The translations under genes and the position numbers were made by a program. Source: Acinetobacter geminorum (GTDB taxonomy: Bacteria; Pseudomonadota; Gammaproteobacteria; Pseudomonadales; Moraxellaceae). From it: a stretch of DNA of 64,000 bases. The notes beneath the pieces were generated by a model. That model searched no databases, was not told where the DNA came from, and saw only the letters and a list, made by a program, of their open reading frames with translations. The stretch is taken from positions 54,187 through 118,186 of the forward strand of contig NZ_JABELE010000011.1 of the NCBI RefSeq assembly GCF_013009345.1, read 5' to 3'. Positions 24,943-34,627 of this stretch are shown in pieces. The first letter of the stretch is position 1. Every line of letters begins with the position of its first letter.

Positions 24943-26460
24943 ATGAACACAATCCAAAAAATCGAATTGGAAACCGCTAAATTACTCATTAACGGACAAT
25001 TTATCGAGTCTGAAACACAGGAATGGCAAGACATTATTAACCCTGCAACTCAGGAAGTGATTGGTCGTGTACCATTTGCAACGGTTCAAGAAGTCGATGC
25101 TGCTATTCAAGCTGCACAAGATGCTTTCGCTTCTTGGCGTCAAACTCCAATTCAGGCACGTATGCGCATCATGCTTAAGTTGCAAGACTTAATCCGTGCC
25201 AACATGAAGGAAATTGCGCAAGTATTGACGGCTGAACAAGGCAAAACCTTGGCAGATGCTGAAGGCGATATTCAACGTGGTTTAGAAGTGGTTGAGCATG
25301 CTTGTTCAATCGGTACTCTACAAATGGGTGAATATGTAGAGGGTGTGGCACGTGGTGTAGACACGTATACCTTGCAGCAACCTTTGGGTGTGTGTGCTGG
25401 CATTACGCCGTTTAATTTTCCAGCCATGATTCCCCTGTGGATGTTCCCAATGGCAATCGTTTGTGGCAATACGTTTGTTTTAAAACCATCAGAACAAGAT
25501 CCGTTATCAACCATGATGCTCGTTGAACTTGCGATTCAAGCAGGTATTCCAGCAGGTGTGCTGAACGTTGTGCATGGTGGTAAAGAAGTTGTTGACCGTT
25601 TGTGTACGCATAAAGACATTAAAGCCATTTCATTTGTTGGCTCAACTGCGGTGGGAACGCATGTTTATAACCTTGCTGGGCAACATGGCAAACGTGTGCA
25701 GTCGATGATGGGTGCAAAAAACCATGTGGTTGTGATGCCAGATGCCAATAAAGAGCAAACCTTAAATGCCTTAGTGGGTGCAGCGTTTGGTGCAGCAGGG
25801 CAACGTTGTATGGCATTGTCGGTTGCAGTCATGGTGGGTGAAAGCAAACAGTGGATTCAAGAGTTAGTCGAAAAAGCGAAAACTTTAAAAGTGAATGCAG
25901 GCCATGAGCCAAATACTGACATTGGCCCAGTCATTTCAAAACGTGCTAAAGCGCGTGTGCTTGATTTAATTAATAGCGGTGTTGAGCAAGGTGCAGAGTT
26001 GTTACTCGATGGGCGTGATGTTCAAGTTCAAGGCTATGAGTCGGGCAACTTTGTCGGCGCAACGATTTTTAGTGGCGTAAATACCGACATGCGTATTTAT
26101 AAAGAAGAAATCTTTGGTCCAGTACTTTCGATTATTTGTGTAGACACCCTTGAGGAAGCGATTGCGCTTATCAACGCCAACCCATTTGGTAATGGTGTGG
26201 GCTTATTTACGCAAAGTGGTGCGATTGCACGTACTTTCCAAAACTTGATTGATATTGGTCAAGTTGGTATCAATATTCCAATTCCTGTACCAGTGCCTTT
26301 CTTTAGTTTTACGGGTTCAAGAGGTTCAAAACTGGGTGATTTGGGGCCATACGGCAAACAGGCTGTGCAGTTCTATACCCAAACTAAAACCATTACCAGT
26401 CGCTGGTTCGAAGATAGCCATGAAGTTGGCGGTGTAAATACAACAATTAATTTACGTTAA
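24943..26460 (+). CDS. mmsA: Methylmalonate-semialdehyde dehydrogenase (acylating)
   Basis: The 505-aa aldehyde dehydrogenase carries SFVGSTAVGTHVYNLAGQHGKRVQSMMGAKNHVVVMPDA. Its catalytic cysteine lies in FGAAGQRCMALSVAV, where GQRCMA is typical of the MmsA group. It converts methylmalonate semialdehyde, from valine, to propionyl-CoA with NAD and CoA. ATG 24943 follows GGAGAGG; an upstream ATG at 24925 encodes six extra residues containing that ribosome site and is less likely. It is first in an operon of at least six degradation genes. Confidence 0.95.
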   Translation: MNTIQKIELETAKLLINGQFIESETQEWQDIINPATQEVIGRVPFATVQEVDAAIQAAQDAFASWRQTPIQARMRIMLKLQDLIRANMKEIAQVLTAEQGKTLADAEGDIQRGLEVVEHACSIGTLQMGEYVEGVARGVDTYTLQQPLGVCAGITPFNFPAMIPLWMFPMAIVCGNTFVLKPSEQDPLSTMMLVELAIQAGIPAGVLNVVHGGKEVVDRLCTHKDIKAISFVGSTAVGTHVYNLAGQHGKRVQSMMGAKNHVVVMPDANKEQTLNALVGAAFGAAGQRCMALSVAVMVGESKQWIQELVEKAKTLKVNAGHEPNTDIGPVISKRAKARVLDLINSGVEQGAELLLDGRDVQVQGYESGNFVGATIFSGVNTDMRIYKEEIFGPVLSIICVDTLEEAIALINANPFGNGVGLFTQSGAIARTFQNLIDIGQVGINIPIPVPVPFFSFTGSRGSKLGDLGPYGKQAVQFYTQTKTITSRWFEDSHEVGGVNTTINLR

Positions 26461-26471
26461 GGGGATCACGG

Positions 26472-27362
26472 ATGAATATCGCCTTTATCGGTCTAGGGAA
26501 TATGGGCGGCAAAATGGCCCATAACCTACTGAAAGCCGGAATCAAAGTTTATGGTTATGACCTCAGTGAAGTTGCGATTCAGCACTTTGCCGAGGCAGGT
26601 GGGGTAGTGTGTGATAGTCCACAGGATGCAGCTAAACAAGCAGATGTCGTTATTAGCATGTTGCCTGCGGCAAAGCATGTTAAGGAAGTTTACTTAGGTG
26701 AAAATGGTGTATTGGAGGTGCTAAAAGCAGGTAGCTTATGCATTGATAGCAGTACCATTGACCCACAAACCATTAAAGACATTGCCACTGTTGCACATAG
26801 CAAAAATATTAAAATCTGTGATGCACCCGTCTCTGGTGGAACCATTGGTGCTCAAGCAGGAACCTTAACCTTTATGGTGGGTGCCGATGATCAAACCTTT
26901 AACGAAGTAAAACCTGTGCTTAGCCACATGGGCAAAAACATAGTTCATTGTGGTGATGTCGGTGCAGGCCAAATTGCCAAAATCTGCAATAACCTGATTT
27001 TGGGTATTTCAATGGCAGCGGTGGCCGAAGGTATGGCGCTGGGCGTGAAACTCGGCATTGATCCACAAGCATTGGCCGGCGTCATTAACACTTCAAGCGG
27101 TCGTTGCTGGAGCTCGGATGTGTGTAACCCATGGCCGCATATTAATGAAAATGCCCCAGCATCTCGAGGCTATCAAGACGGCTTTGCAACTCAGCTGATG
27201 CTAAAAGATTTGGGTCTTGCAGTAGAAGCGGCAGGCCAAGTCAAACAGCCAGTCGTATTAGGTGGCATGGTGCAACAGCTTTATCAGCAAATGTGCATGC
27301 GCGGTAATGCTAATCTCGATTTTTCGAGCATTATTCAGCAATACCTGCCTCAAGAGGCATAA
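26472..27362 (+). CDS. mmsB: 3-hydroxyisobutyrate dehydrogenase
   Basis: The 296-aa protein has the N-terminal NAD fold MNIAFIGLGNMGGKMAHNLLKAG, the substrate motif DAPVSGGTIGAQAGTLTFMVG and the catalytic lysine region GAGQIAKICNNLILGI. It oxidises 3-hydroxyisobutyrate to methylmalonate semialdehyde, the substrate of the upstream MmsA. It starts 11 bp after mmsA, so the two are co-transcribed. Confidence 0.95.
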   Translation: MNIAFIGLGNMGGKMAHNLLKAGIKVYGYDLSEVAIQHFAEAGGVVCDSPQDAAKQADVVISMLPAAKHVKEVYLGENGVLEVLKAGSLCIDSSTIDPQTIKDIATVAHSKNIKICDAPVSGGTIGAQAGTLTFMVGADDQTFNEVKPVLSHMGKNIVHCGDVGAGQIAKICNNLILGISMAAVAEGMALGVKLGIDPQALAGVINTSSGRCWSSDVCNPWPHINENAPASRGYQDGFATQLMLKDLGLAVEAAGQVKQPVVLGGMVQQLYQQMCMRGNANLDFSSIIQQYLPQEA

Positions 27363-27439
27363 TGGCAAAGCCAAAGGATGGCTTTAACTCAATTAAACCC
27401 TGTCGTGAATAACAACAAATCCGGACTGAGGGAAAAGAT

Positions 27440-29089
27440 ATGATGGATTATCAAAATGCTGCACAGGCTTTCGATTTGGAAAGTACTGCAAAAAAAATGT
27501 TATCAGGTTCAGTTGATGCTTTAAATGCTTGTTATGAATGCTGTGATCGACACGCAGATGGCGACAAAATTGCGCTGTATTGGCAAGGAAAAGACGGCCG
27601 AAAAGAGCAATACACCTTCCGTGAACTAAAAGAATGGTCAAGTCAGTTTGCCAACTTTTTAAAATCACAAGGTGTGAAAGCAGGCGACCGTATTTCCGGT
27701 CTATTACCAAGAACACCTGAATTGATCGTGACTATTTTTGCAGCTTGGCGAATTGGTGCAGTTTATCAACCACTATTTACTGCATTTGGCCCAAAAGCGA
27801 TTGAGCACCGTATTCAGCTTGCACAAAGTAAGCTAGTGGTGACCGATATGGGTAACCGTAGCAAGCTTGATGAAATTGAAAATTGCCCTGCAATTGTGAC
27901 TGTCGCCGATGCACAAGGTACTCCGCTTAAAACAGGTGATTTTAATTTTTGGAATGAAGTGAAGCAGCAGTCCGAGCAATGCGATCTGGTTATGCGTAGC
28001 ATTCAAGATCCTTTCTTGCTCATGTTTACTTCAGGCACTACAGGTCCTGCTAAACCATTGGAAGTGCCTTTAAAAGCATTGATTGCCTTTGGTCGATATA
28101 TGCAAGATGCCATTGGTTTAACCGAAGAAGATTCGTTTTGGAACATTGCCGATCCGGGTTGGGCGTATGGTCTTTACTATGCGATTACTGGGCCATTATT
28201 CTTGGGTTACGCTACTTTGTTCTATGACGGTGGTTTCAGCACAGATAGCCTATGCCAAATTGTGAAAGATTATAAAGTTAACAACTTGGCAGGTGCACCA
28301 ACGGCTTACCGTATGATGATGGCGGCTGATCCAGCACAAATGGCGCCCTTAAAAGGGCAGTTCCGTGTAGTGAGCAGTGCAGGTGAGCCGCTGAATCCAG
28401 AAGTGATTCGCTGGTTTAAACAAGTGCTTGATGCTCCAATTTATGACCATTATGGGCAAACTGAAGTGGGCATGGTGGTGTGTAATCATCATGGTTTAAA
28501 ACATGAAATTCATGCTGGTTCAGCAGGTTTCCCAAGTCCGGGCTATCGCGTTGCGATTGTCAATGAACAAGGTGAAGAACTTCCGCCAGACACACCGGGA
28601 ATTTTAGCGGTCGATATTAGCCAGTCTCCAATGATGTGGTTTGGTGGCTATAAAGAAAGCCGTAAATCGCCATTTGTTGGTCATTACTATTTAACTGGCG
28701 ACACTGCCGAACTTCATGCCGATGGCAGCATGAGCTTTGTCGGTCGCAGTGATGATGTAATCACTACATCGGGCTATCGTATTGGGCCTTTCGATGTAGA
28801 AAGCGCTTTACTCGAACATGATGCAGTGATTGAAGCAGCAGTGATTGGTGTGCCTGACCCAGACCGTACCGAAGTGGTTAAGGCCTTCGTAATTTTAGCT
28901 GCGGATGCTCAACCTTCCGATACACTTGCTGAACAACTCAGCCAGTTTGTTAAAAGACGACTTTCTGCACATGCTTACCCACGTTTAGTTGAATTTGTGA
29001 GTGAATTACCTAAAACTCCAAGTGGCAAAATTCAGCGCTTTTTATTGCGTAATCAAGAAATTGCTAAACAACAAGCTAAAGCAGGGTAA
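27440..29089 (+). CDS. Acyl-CoA synthetase (AMP-forming), probably for propionate, isobutyrate or related acids
   Basis: The 549-aa adenylate-forming enzyme has the phosphate-binding loop MFTSGTTGPAKPLEVP, the motif YDHYGQTEVGMVV, the hinge GDTAELHADGSMSFVGRSDDVITTSGYRIGPFDVE and the C-terminal catalytic lysine in PKTPSGKIQRFLLR. It activates a short or medium acid to its CoA ester. Placed in the valine operon, isobutyrate or a related branched acid is likely. The 77-bp gap after mmsB contains a ribosome site (GAGGGAAAAG) and no terminator. Confidence 0.9.
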   Translation: MMDYQNAAQAFDLESTAKKMLSGSVDALNACYECCDRHADGDKIALYWQGKDGRKEQYTFRELKEWSSQFANFLKSQGVKAGDRISGLLPRTPELIVTIFAAWRIGAVYQPLFTAFGPKAIEHRIQLAQSKLVVTDMGNRSKLDEIENCPAIVTVADAQGTPLKTGDFNFWNEVKQQSEQCDLVMRSIQDPFLLMFTSGTTGPAKPLEVPLKALIAFGRYMQDAIGLTEEDSFWNIADPGWAYGLYYAITGPLFLGYATLFYDGGFSTDSLCQIVKDYKVNNLAGAPTAYRMMMAADPAQMAPLKGQFRVVSSAGEPLNPEVIRWFKQVLDAPIYDHYGQTEVGMVVCNHHGLKHEIHAGSAGFPSPGYRVAIVNEQGEELPPDTPGILAVDISQSPMMWFGGYKESRKSPFVGHYYLTGDTAELHADGSMSFVGRSDDVITTSGYRIGPFDVESALLEHDAVIEAAVIGVPDPDRTEVVKAFVILAADAQPSDTLAEQLSQFVKRRLSAHAYPRLVEFVSELPKTPSGKIQRFLLRNQEIAKQQAKAG

Positions 29090-29100
29090 AGGAAATAATA

Positions 29101-30228
29101 ATGCAATTTACCGAAGAACAATTACTCATTCGTGATATGGCGAAAAGTTTCGCCCAAGAACAAATTAAGCCTAATGCCAGCGATTGGGACCGAGATGGGA
29201 CATTCCCGAAAGAAACCTTGGCTCAAATGGGGCAACTCGGTTTTATGGGTATGCTTGTTTCAGAGCAATGGGGCGGTTCAGACACAGGTAACTTAGCCTA
29301 TGTACTGGCTCTTGAAGAAGTTGCGGCAGCAGATGGCGCAACCTCAACCATCATGAGCGTACACAACTCGGTTGGTTGTGTGCCTATTTTAAAATTTGGT
29401 AACGACGAGCAAAAAGAGCGCTTTTTAAAACCTCTGGCGCAAGGTGAAATGATCGGCGCTTTTGCTTTAACTGAACCACATACTGGATCAGATGCGGGAG
29501 CCATAAAAACCCGAGCAGTGAAAGATGGTGACGATTACATCTTAAATGGTGCCAAGCAGTTTATTACCTCTGGTGATAATGCTGGTGTCATTATTGTGTT
29601 TGCCGTGACCGATCCGAGCGCAGGTAAAAAGGGCATTAGTGCCTTTTTAGTTCCACGCGAAACTCCAGGCTATGAAGTGATTCGTGTTGAAGAAAAACTA
29701 GGTCTGCATGCGTCGGATACCTGCCAAATTGCGCTGACAGATGTACGTATCCATAAAAGCTTAATGCTGGGTAAAGAAGGCGAAGGCCTGAAAATTGCTC
29801 TCGCCAATTTAGAAGGTGGACGTATTGGTATTGCTGCACAAGCAGTCGGTCTAGCACGTGCGGCGCTCGAAGAAGCGACTCGCTATGCCAAAGAGCGCAT
29901 TACTTTTGGAAAACCAATTTTTGAGCATCAAACCATCGCGTTTCGCCTTGCCAGCATGGCAACTGAAATTGAAGCAGCGAGACAACTGGTTCACTACGCT
30001 GCGCGTTTAAAAGAAGCAGGTCAACCGTGTCTCAACGAAGCTTCAATGGCCAAGTTATTTGCTTCAGAAATGACGGAGCGCGTGTGTTCGAGCGCCTTAC
30101 AAGTGTTTGGTGGCTATGGTTATCTCAGAGACTTCCCAATTGAGCGCATCTATCGTGATGCGCGTATTTGTCAAATTTACGAAGGCACGAGTGATATCCA
30201 GCGTTTAGTGATTGCACGTAGTCTATAA
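29101..30228 (+). CDS. Acyl-CoA dehydrogenase, isobutyryl-CoA dehydrogenase-like
   Basis: The 375-aa flavoprotein has AFALTEPHTGSDAGAIKTRAV and FITSGDNAGVIIVFAVTDP motifs. It closes with VFGGYGYLRDFPIERIYRDARICQIYEGTSDIQRLVIARSL, whose glutamate in YEGTS is the family's catalytic base. It should oxidise isobutyryl-CoA to methacrylyl-CoA in valine degradation. It starts 11 bp after the synthetase gene with an AAGGAAA ribosome site. Confidence 0.92.
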   Translation: MQFTEEQLLIRDMAKSFAQEQIKPNASDWDRDGTFPKETLAQMGQLGFMGMLVSEQWGGSDTGNLAYVLALEEVAAADGATSTIMSVHNSVGCVPILKFGNDEQKERFLKPLAQGEMIGAFALTEPHTGSDAGAIKTRAVKDGDDYILNGAKQFITSGDNAGVIIVFAVTDPSAGKKGISAFLVPRETPGYEVIRVEEKLGLHASDTCQIALTDVRIHKSLMLGKEGEGLKIALANLEGGRIGIAAQAVGLARAALEEATRYAKERITFGKPIFEHQTIAFRLASMATEIEAARQLVHYAARLKEAGQPCLNEASMAKLFASEMTERVCSSALQVFGGYGYLRDFPIERIYRDARICQIYEGTSDIQRLVIARSL

Positions 30229-30249
30229 AATCAGAACAAGGAATAAGTA

Positions 30250-31023
30250 ATGCAGTGGCAAAGTATTTTATTAGAAAAGCGTAATGGGGTTGGACTGATT
30301 ACATTAAATCGCCCTCAATCGCTCAATGCTTTAAACAGTGAATTAATTAGTGAAATTAATCAGGCATTAGATCAGCTCGAAAAAGACCGCGAAATTGGTT
30401 GCATCGTATTGGCAGGTTCTGAAAAGGCTTTTGCCGCAGGTGCCGATATTAAAGAAATGGCTGATTTGGCATTTCCCGATATTTATTTAGATGATTTTTT
30501 TCATCTTGCAGACCGTATTGCGCAGCGCCGTAAACCTTTAATTGCTGCGGTGAGTGGCTATGCATTGGGTGGTGGCTGTGAGTTAGCGCTGATGTGTGAT
30601 TTTATTTATTGTGCTGATAACGCCAAGTTTGGTTTACCCGAAGTCACTTTAGGTGTGATTCCGGGTATTGGTGGCACACAACGCTTAACCCATGCCATTG
30701 GTAAAGCTAAAGCAATGGAAATGTGCCTTACTGCTCGTCAAATGGACGCTGTAGAAGCAGAACAAAGTGGTTTAGTTGCACGTGTGTTTAGTAAAGAAGA
30801 ATTACTTGAACAAACCTTGCAAGCCGCTGAAAAAATTGCGGCACGCTCTTTAACTGCAAACATGATGCTCAAAGAAACCATTAACCGTGCTTTTGAAGTG
30901 AATCTGACTGAAGGCTTACGTTTTGAAAGACGCATGTTCCATTCAATATTTGCAACATTTGACCAAAAAGAAGGAATGCAGGCTTTTGTTGAAAAACGAA
31001 AGGCAAATTTTAAAAATCAATAA
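30250..31023 (+). CDS. Enoyl-CoA hydratase
   Basis: The 257-aa crotonase-fold protein has the oxyanion-hole segments AGSEKAFAAGADIKEMADL and AAVSGYALGGGCELALMCD. The two catalytic glutamates lie in GGGCELAL and FGLPEVTLGVIPGIGG. It hydrates methacrylyl-CoA or a similar enoyl-CoA to the 3-hydroxyacyl-CoA. It lies 21 bp after the dehydrogenase and 12 bp before the hydrolase gene. Confidence 0.93.
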   Translation: MQWQSILLEKRNGVGLITLNRPQSLNALNSELISEINQALDQLEKDREIGCIVLAGSEKAFAAGADIKEMADLAFPDIYLDDFFHLADRIAQRRKPLIAAVSGYALGGGCELALMCDFIYCADNAKFGLPEVTLGVIPGIGGTQRLTHAIGKAKAMEMCLTARQMDAVEAEQSGLVARVFSKEELLEQTLQAAEKIAARSLTANMMLKETINRAFEVNLTEGLRFERRMFHSIFATFDQKEGMQAFVEKRKANFKNQ

Positions 31024-31035
31024 GAGATCAATAAA

Positions 31036-32061
31036 ATGAATACAGAAAATCACTTAATGATTGAGCAACAAGGTAAGTTGGGCATTATTACCTTAGACCG
31101 TGTGACTCATCTCAATGCATTGTCGCTAGATATGATTAAAAGTATTGGTGCCCAATTGGAACTGTGGCGAAATGATGCTGCTGTTCAGGCAGTATTAATT
31201 AAGTCAAATAGCCCAAAAGCCTTCTGTGCAGGTGGAGATATCCGCTATCTCTATGACAGTTATAAAAATGGCACGGCCGATTACAAAGGCTACTTTAGTG
31301 CCGAATATAAAATGCTAAATATACTGCGTGAATATGAAAAGCCAATCATTGCTGTGCTTGATGGCTATGTATTAGGTGGCGGTTTTGGCTTGGCTCAGGC
31401 TTGTCACATTGTGGTGAGCAGCGAAAAGTCCAGATTTGCCATGCCTGAAACAGCGATTGGTTTTTTCCCAGATGTGGGTGCAACACACTTCCTGTCTCGC
31501 CTTGATGATATTGGTGTTTATATGGCAATTACGGGTGAACAGATCAGCAGTAGCGATGCACTTTACCTCGATTTAATTGACTACCATGTGCCAAGCGAGC
31601 AGTTACAAGCGTTGCAAGATGCTCTCGTTGAAGCACCAAGTTTAAGCAAAGAGGGAATTGAACGCATCATTACCCGATTTATTACTCGCCCTGCCGAAAG
31701 CGAATTAAAACAATTGGCTGAAGGTATTCGTAAACACTTTGGATATCAGCATTTAGATGAAATCGAGCAAAGTCTTGAAAATGAACAAGATGAAAGCTTA
31801 AAAACTTGGGCAAGTAAGATGCTCAGCATTTTGCAGCAGCGCTCATTTATTGCCAAACAAACCAGTTTAAAACTGCAACATTTAGGTCGAGGTCTCTCCT
31901 TACTTCAGTGCATGCAGCTTGAACGTGATTTACAAGATATCTGGTTTGAGCATGGTGACTTTATTGAAGGTGTTCGTGCTCTCATTGTCGATAAAGACAA
32001 ACAACCACAGTGGCAAGAACGTAATTCGAGATTTGAGCCAATTTTAGAAAAATTGAGCTAA
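31036..32061 (+). CDS. Enoyl-CoA hydratase/isomerase family, probably 3-hydroxyisobutyryl-CoA hydrolase
   Basis: The 341-aa crotonase-family protein is longer than hydratases and has the HIBYL-CoA hydrolase type pattern: KAFCAGGDIRYLYDSYKNG, LDGYVLGGGFGLAQAC, FAMPETAIGFFPDVGATHFLSRL. It releases 3-hydroxyisobutyrate from its CoA ester, the substrate for mmsB in the same operon. Its length and C-terminal helical extension fit the hydrolase, not a hydratase. Confidence 0.9.
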   Translation: MNTENHLMIEQQGKLGIITLDRVTHLNALSLDMIKSIGAQLELWRNDAAVQAVLIKSNSPKAFCAGGDIRYLYDSYKNGTADYKGYFSAEYKMLNILREYEKPIIAVLDGYVLGGGFGLAQACHIVVSSEKSRFAMPETAIGFFPDVGATHFLSRLDDIGVYMAITGEQISSSDALYLDLIDYHVPSEQLQALQDALVEAPSLSKEGIERIITRFITRPAESELKQLAEGIRKHFGYQHLDEIEQSLENEQDESLKTWASKMLSILQQRSFIAKQTSLKLQHLGRGLSLLQCMQLERDLQDIWFEHGDFIEGVRALIVDKDKQPQWQERNSRFEPILEKLS

Positions 32062-32181
32062 ACCGAATTACAAAAACATAAAAAGCTTAAGGAGATAAAG
32101 CGAGACCTGAAAATGCTTATGGTCAGGGCTGGTCATAAGTATAAAAAAGATAAAACAAGAAAATCTAAAAAGGATATTACG

Positions 32182-33543
32182 ATGCAATCAATACATGGAA
32201 ACGGTTCAAATACTAAAAAGTCGTCACATCGATTAGCAGGCATCTCAAGCATGGTCGGCACCACCATTGAGTGGTATGACTTTTTTATTTACGGTGCGGC
32301 GGCAGCGCTCATTTTTAATAAGCTATTTTTCCCAAATCTGGACGCACTTACCGGCGTGCTTGCTGCATTTGCAACCTATGCCGTTGGATTTATTGGGCGA
32401 CCATTAGGAGGCCTAGTCTTTGGTCACTTTGGTGACAAAATTGGCCGTAAATCGATGTTGCTACTGACCTTGATGCTCATGGGGATCCCAACCGTACTGA
32501 TTGGCTTATTACCGACTTATGAATCAATTGGATATTGGGCTGCGATTGGCTTGGTTGTCTTACGATTTATTCAGGGTATGGCAATGGGCGGTGAATGGGG
32601 CGGTGCTGTACTCATGGCCGTTGAACACGCACCCGAAGGCGGTAAAGGGTTCTGGGGAAGCTTGCCTCAAGCCAGTACAGGTGGTGGCTTAATGCTAGCC
32701 TCAATCGCGTTGGGTCTGGTGTCGTTATTACCTGAAGAAGCACTGTTTAGCTGGGGTTGGCGTTTACCATTTCTTGCCAGCATTATTTTGCTGGCAGTAG
32801 GTTGGTACATTCGGGTGAAAGTACCAGAGTCACCAGATTTCGAAAAAGTAAAACAACAGTCTGAAGACGTCAAAGTTCCTGCTTTACAGGTTTTTAAAAA
32901 CCATCCAAAGCAACTCATCACCATTATTTTGGCTCGCGCAGCTGAGAATGCGTGGTTTTATATTGCCTCAACATTTACATTGGCTTATACCACTGCACAA
33001 CTTGGAATCCCACGCCAAGACATTTTATTTGCGACCATTTGCGGTGCAGCCGTCATTTTATTTATGACACCGTTATGTGGACATTTGTCGGATAAAGTCG
33101 GCCAACGCAATATGTTTATGTTTGGTCTATGCATATTGGCGCTTTACTGCTATCCATTTTTTACCATGCTCAACACAAAAGATCCGGTATTAGTGTGGAC
33201 AGCAATTGTTTTGGCAATTGGTGTGGTTTTCCCGATTATGTATGCACCCCAAGCTCAGCTTTTTGCACGTCAATTTCCTGCGGAAATTCGTTATAGCGGA
33301 ATTTCAATTTCGGTGCAGTTGGCTGGCGTATTAGGTGGTGGTTTAGCACCAATGATTGCTACTAAATTGTTGAGTGTCGGGCAGGGTAATCCATATTTAA
33401 TTATGCTTTATATTGTAAGTATGGCTGTGGTTGCAATTATATCGACGACATTTATGCCACGTGATCAAAGCTTTGTAGTAGATAAGCATCAAACAAAACC
33501 TAAAAATTTAAATCTTAATACGAATGCTTCAGATCATTCTTGA
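32182..33543 (+). CDS. MFS transporter of the metabolite:proton symporter (MHS) family
   Basis: The protein has 453 aa from ATG 32182 (ribosome site AAAGGA). An in-frame ATG at 32113 would add 23 lysine-rich residues and is unlikely. The N terminus GISSMVGTTIEWYDFFIYGAAAALIF and the loop FGHFGDKIGRKSMLLLTLMLMG mark the MHS group, which imports organic acids and betaines. It follows the valine operon after 120 bp and probably imports a branched acid or related substrate. A 27-bp hairpin follows near 33558-33584. Confidence 0.88.
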   Translation: MQSIHGNGSNTKKSSHRLAGISSMVGTTIEWYDFFIYGAAAALIFNKLFFPNLDALTGVLAAFATYAVGFIGRPLGGLVFGHFGDKIGRKSMLLLTLMLMGIPTVLIGLLPTYESIGYWAAIGLVVLRFIQGMAMGGEWGGAVLMAVEHAPEGGKGFWGSLPQASTGGGLMLASIALGLVSLLPEEALFSWGWRLPFLASIILLAVGWYIRVKVPESPDFEKVKQQSEDVKVPALQVFKNHPKQLITIILARAAENAWFYIASTFTLAYTTAQLGIPRQDILFATICGAAVILFMTPLCGHLSDKVGQRNMFMFGLCILALYCYPFFTMLNTKDPVLVWTAIVLAIGVVFPIMYAPQAQLFARQFPAEIRYSGISISVQLAGVLGGGLAPMIATKLLSVGQGNPYLIMLYIVSMAVVAIISTTFMPRDQSFVVDKHQTKPKNLNLNTNASDHS

Positions 33544-33557
33544 GCTATTTGGAGGAT

Positions 33558-33584
33558 AGAGGCCTAAGTTTTTCTTAGGTCTCT
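33558..33584 (+). terminator. Hairpin after the MHS transporter
   Basis: AGAGGCCTAAG and CTTAGGTCTCT pair around TTTTT, with wobble pairs. The T-run after it is poor, so its strength is uncertain. Confidence 0.5.
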
Positions 33585-33666
33585 ACTAGGGTAAGCTTAT
33601 AAAATTAAGATAATGACGATATAGCTGTTGTAGAAATGAGATTGGTTTTTATACAAATATATTGTG

Positions 33667-34563
33667 TTAGGGGTGAAGTGGCTTTTTTCCAATCAAATGC
33701 GTTTTGATTTTTTGCCCAAGTAGATGAACCATTAAACCTAGCATCACAACAATAGAACCAAACCATTGCCAGTTGTTTAAATGTTCATCTAAAAAAATAG
33801 TAGCAAAAATCATACTAATGACAGGAACCCATAACGAAAGTGGACTAATCTTGGCTGCTGGATAACGTGTCAGCAAATAAATCCATAACCCATATCCAAT
33901 AATGGTTGCGAAATAAGCTAAGAAAGCAGCAGCTCCCAGACCACGCCATGTTAAGGCTTGCCAGTCTACAACGACACCTTGCCAACCTGTATCTTGGATA
34001 GCGAATAATAAAAACCAAAGAGGAGTAAGAATATTTCCCCAAACGACTAACCCGATTGGATTAATGGAACCTATTCGTTTTATAACAATATTTCCACATG
34101 CCCAAGAGAATGCTGAACATAAAACGAGTATCAAACCTAATAAAGGGATATGACTATGCTGTTGACCTAATGCAATCAGTAATAGTCCTAATGATGCGAT
34201 AACGATTGCTAACCATTGATTCCAAGATGCTTGCTCCTTGAGAAGAAATACAGCAATCATCACTGTAAAAAAGGCTTGTGATTGAACAACTAAAGCAACT
34301 AGCCCAGTAGGCATACCTGTGGCAATAGCAGTAAACATAAAGGCAAATTGAGAAAAGTTGCTAATAAACCCATATGCCAAGAGCCATTTCCATCCGACTT
34401 GTGGAATACGAATAAAAAGTAGAGCGGGGAGTAGAACTAAAATATAACGTAAACATCCCAACATCATGGGGCTAATTTCACTCACACCAACTTTCATAAA
34501 ATAAAAGTTAATACCCCAGATGAACACCACTGCAAAAGCAGCGAGTTTATCTTTCAACAACAT
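33667..34563 (-). CDS. EamA/DMT-family transporter
   Basis: The 298-aa protein has ten hydrophobic helices and the repeated EamA units of about 140 residues each (LAAFAVVFIWGINFYFMKVGVSEISPMMLGCLRYILVLLPALLF; then LGLILVLCSAFSWACGNIVIKR). Members export amino acids or other small metabolites. It is the last gene of a minus-strand group of four. A strong hairpin at 34588-34612 separates it from the permease gene, so it may be partly independent. Confidence 0.88.
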   Translation of the reverse strand: MLLKDKLAAFAVVFIWGINFYFMKVGVSEISPMMLGCLRYILVLLPALLFIRIPQVGWKWLLAYGFISNFSQFAFMFTAIATGMPTGLVALVVQSQAFFTVMIAVFLLKEQASWNQWLAIVIASLGLLLIALGQQHSHIPLLGLILVLCSAFSWACGNIVIKRIGSINPIGLVVWGNILTPLWFLLFAIQDTGWQGVVVDWQALTWRGLGAAAFLAYFATIIGYGLWIYLLTRYPAAKISPLSLWVPVISMIFATIFLDEHLNNWQWFGSIVVMLGLMVHLLGQKIKTHLIGKKPLHP

Positions 34564-34587
34564 GTGCTTATTCCTGAAAAGAGATTT

Positions 34588-34612
34588 ACGACCTATCTAA
34601 AAGATAGGTCGT
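34588..34612 (-). terminator. Perfect hairpin between permease and EamA genes
   Basis: ACGACCTATCT and AGATAGGTCGT pair perfectly around AAA. It lies just downstream of the permease gene on the minus strand, without a T-run after it, so it may attenuate transcription or stabilise mRNA instead of ending transcription fully. Confidence 0.5.
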
Positions 34613-34627
34613 GTAAACGAGAGGAGG

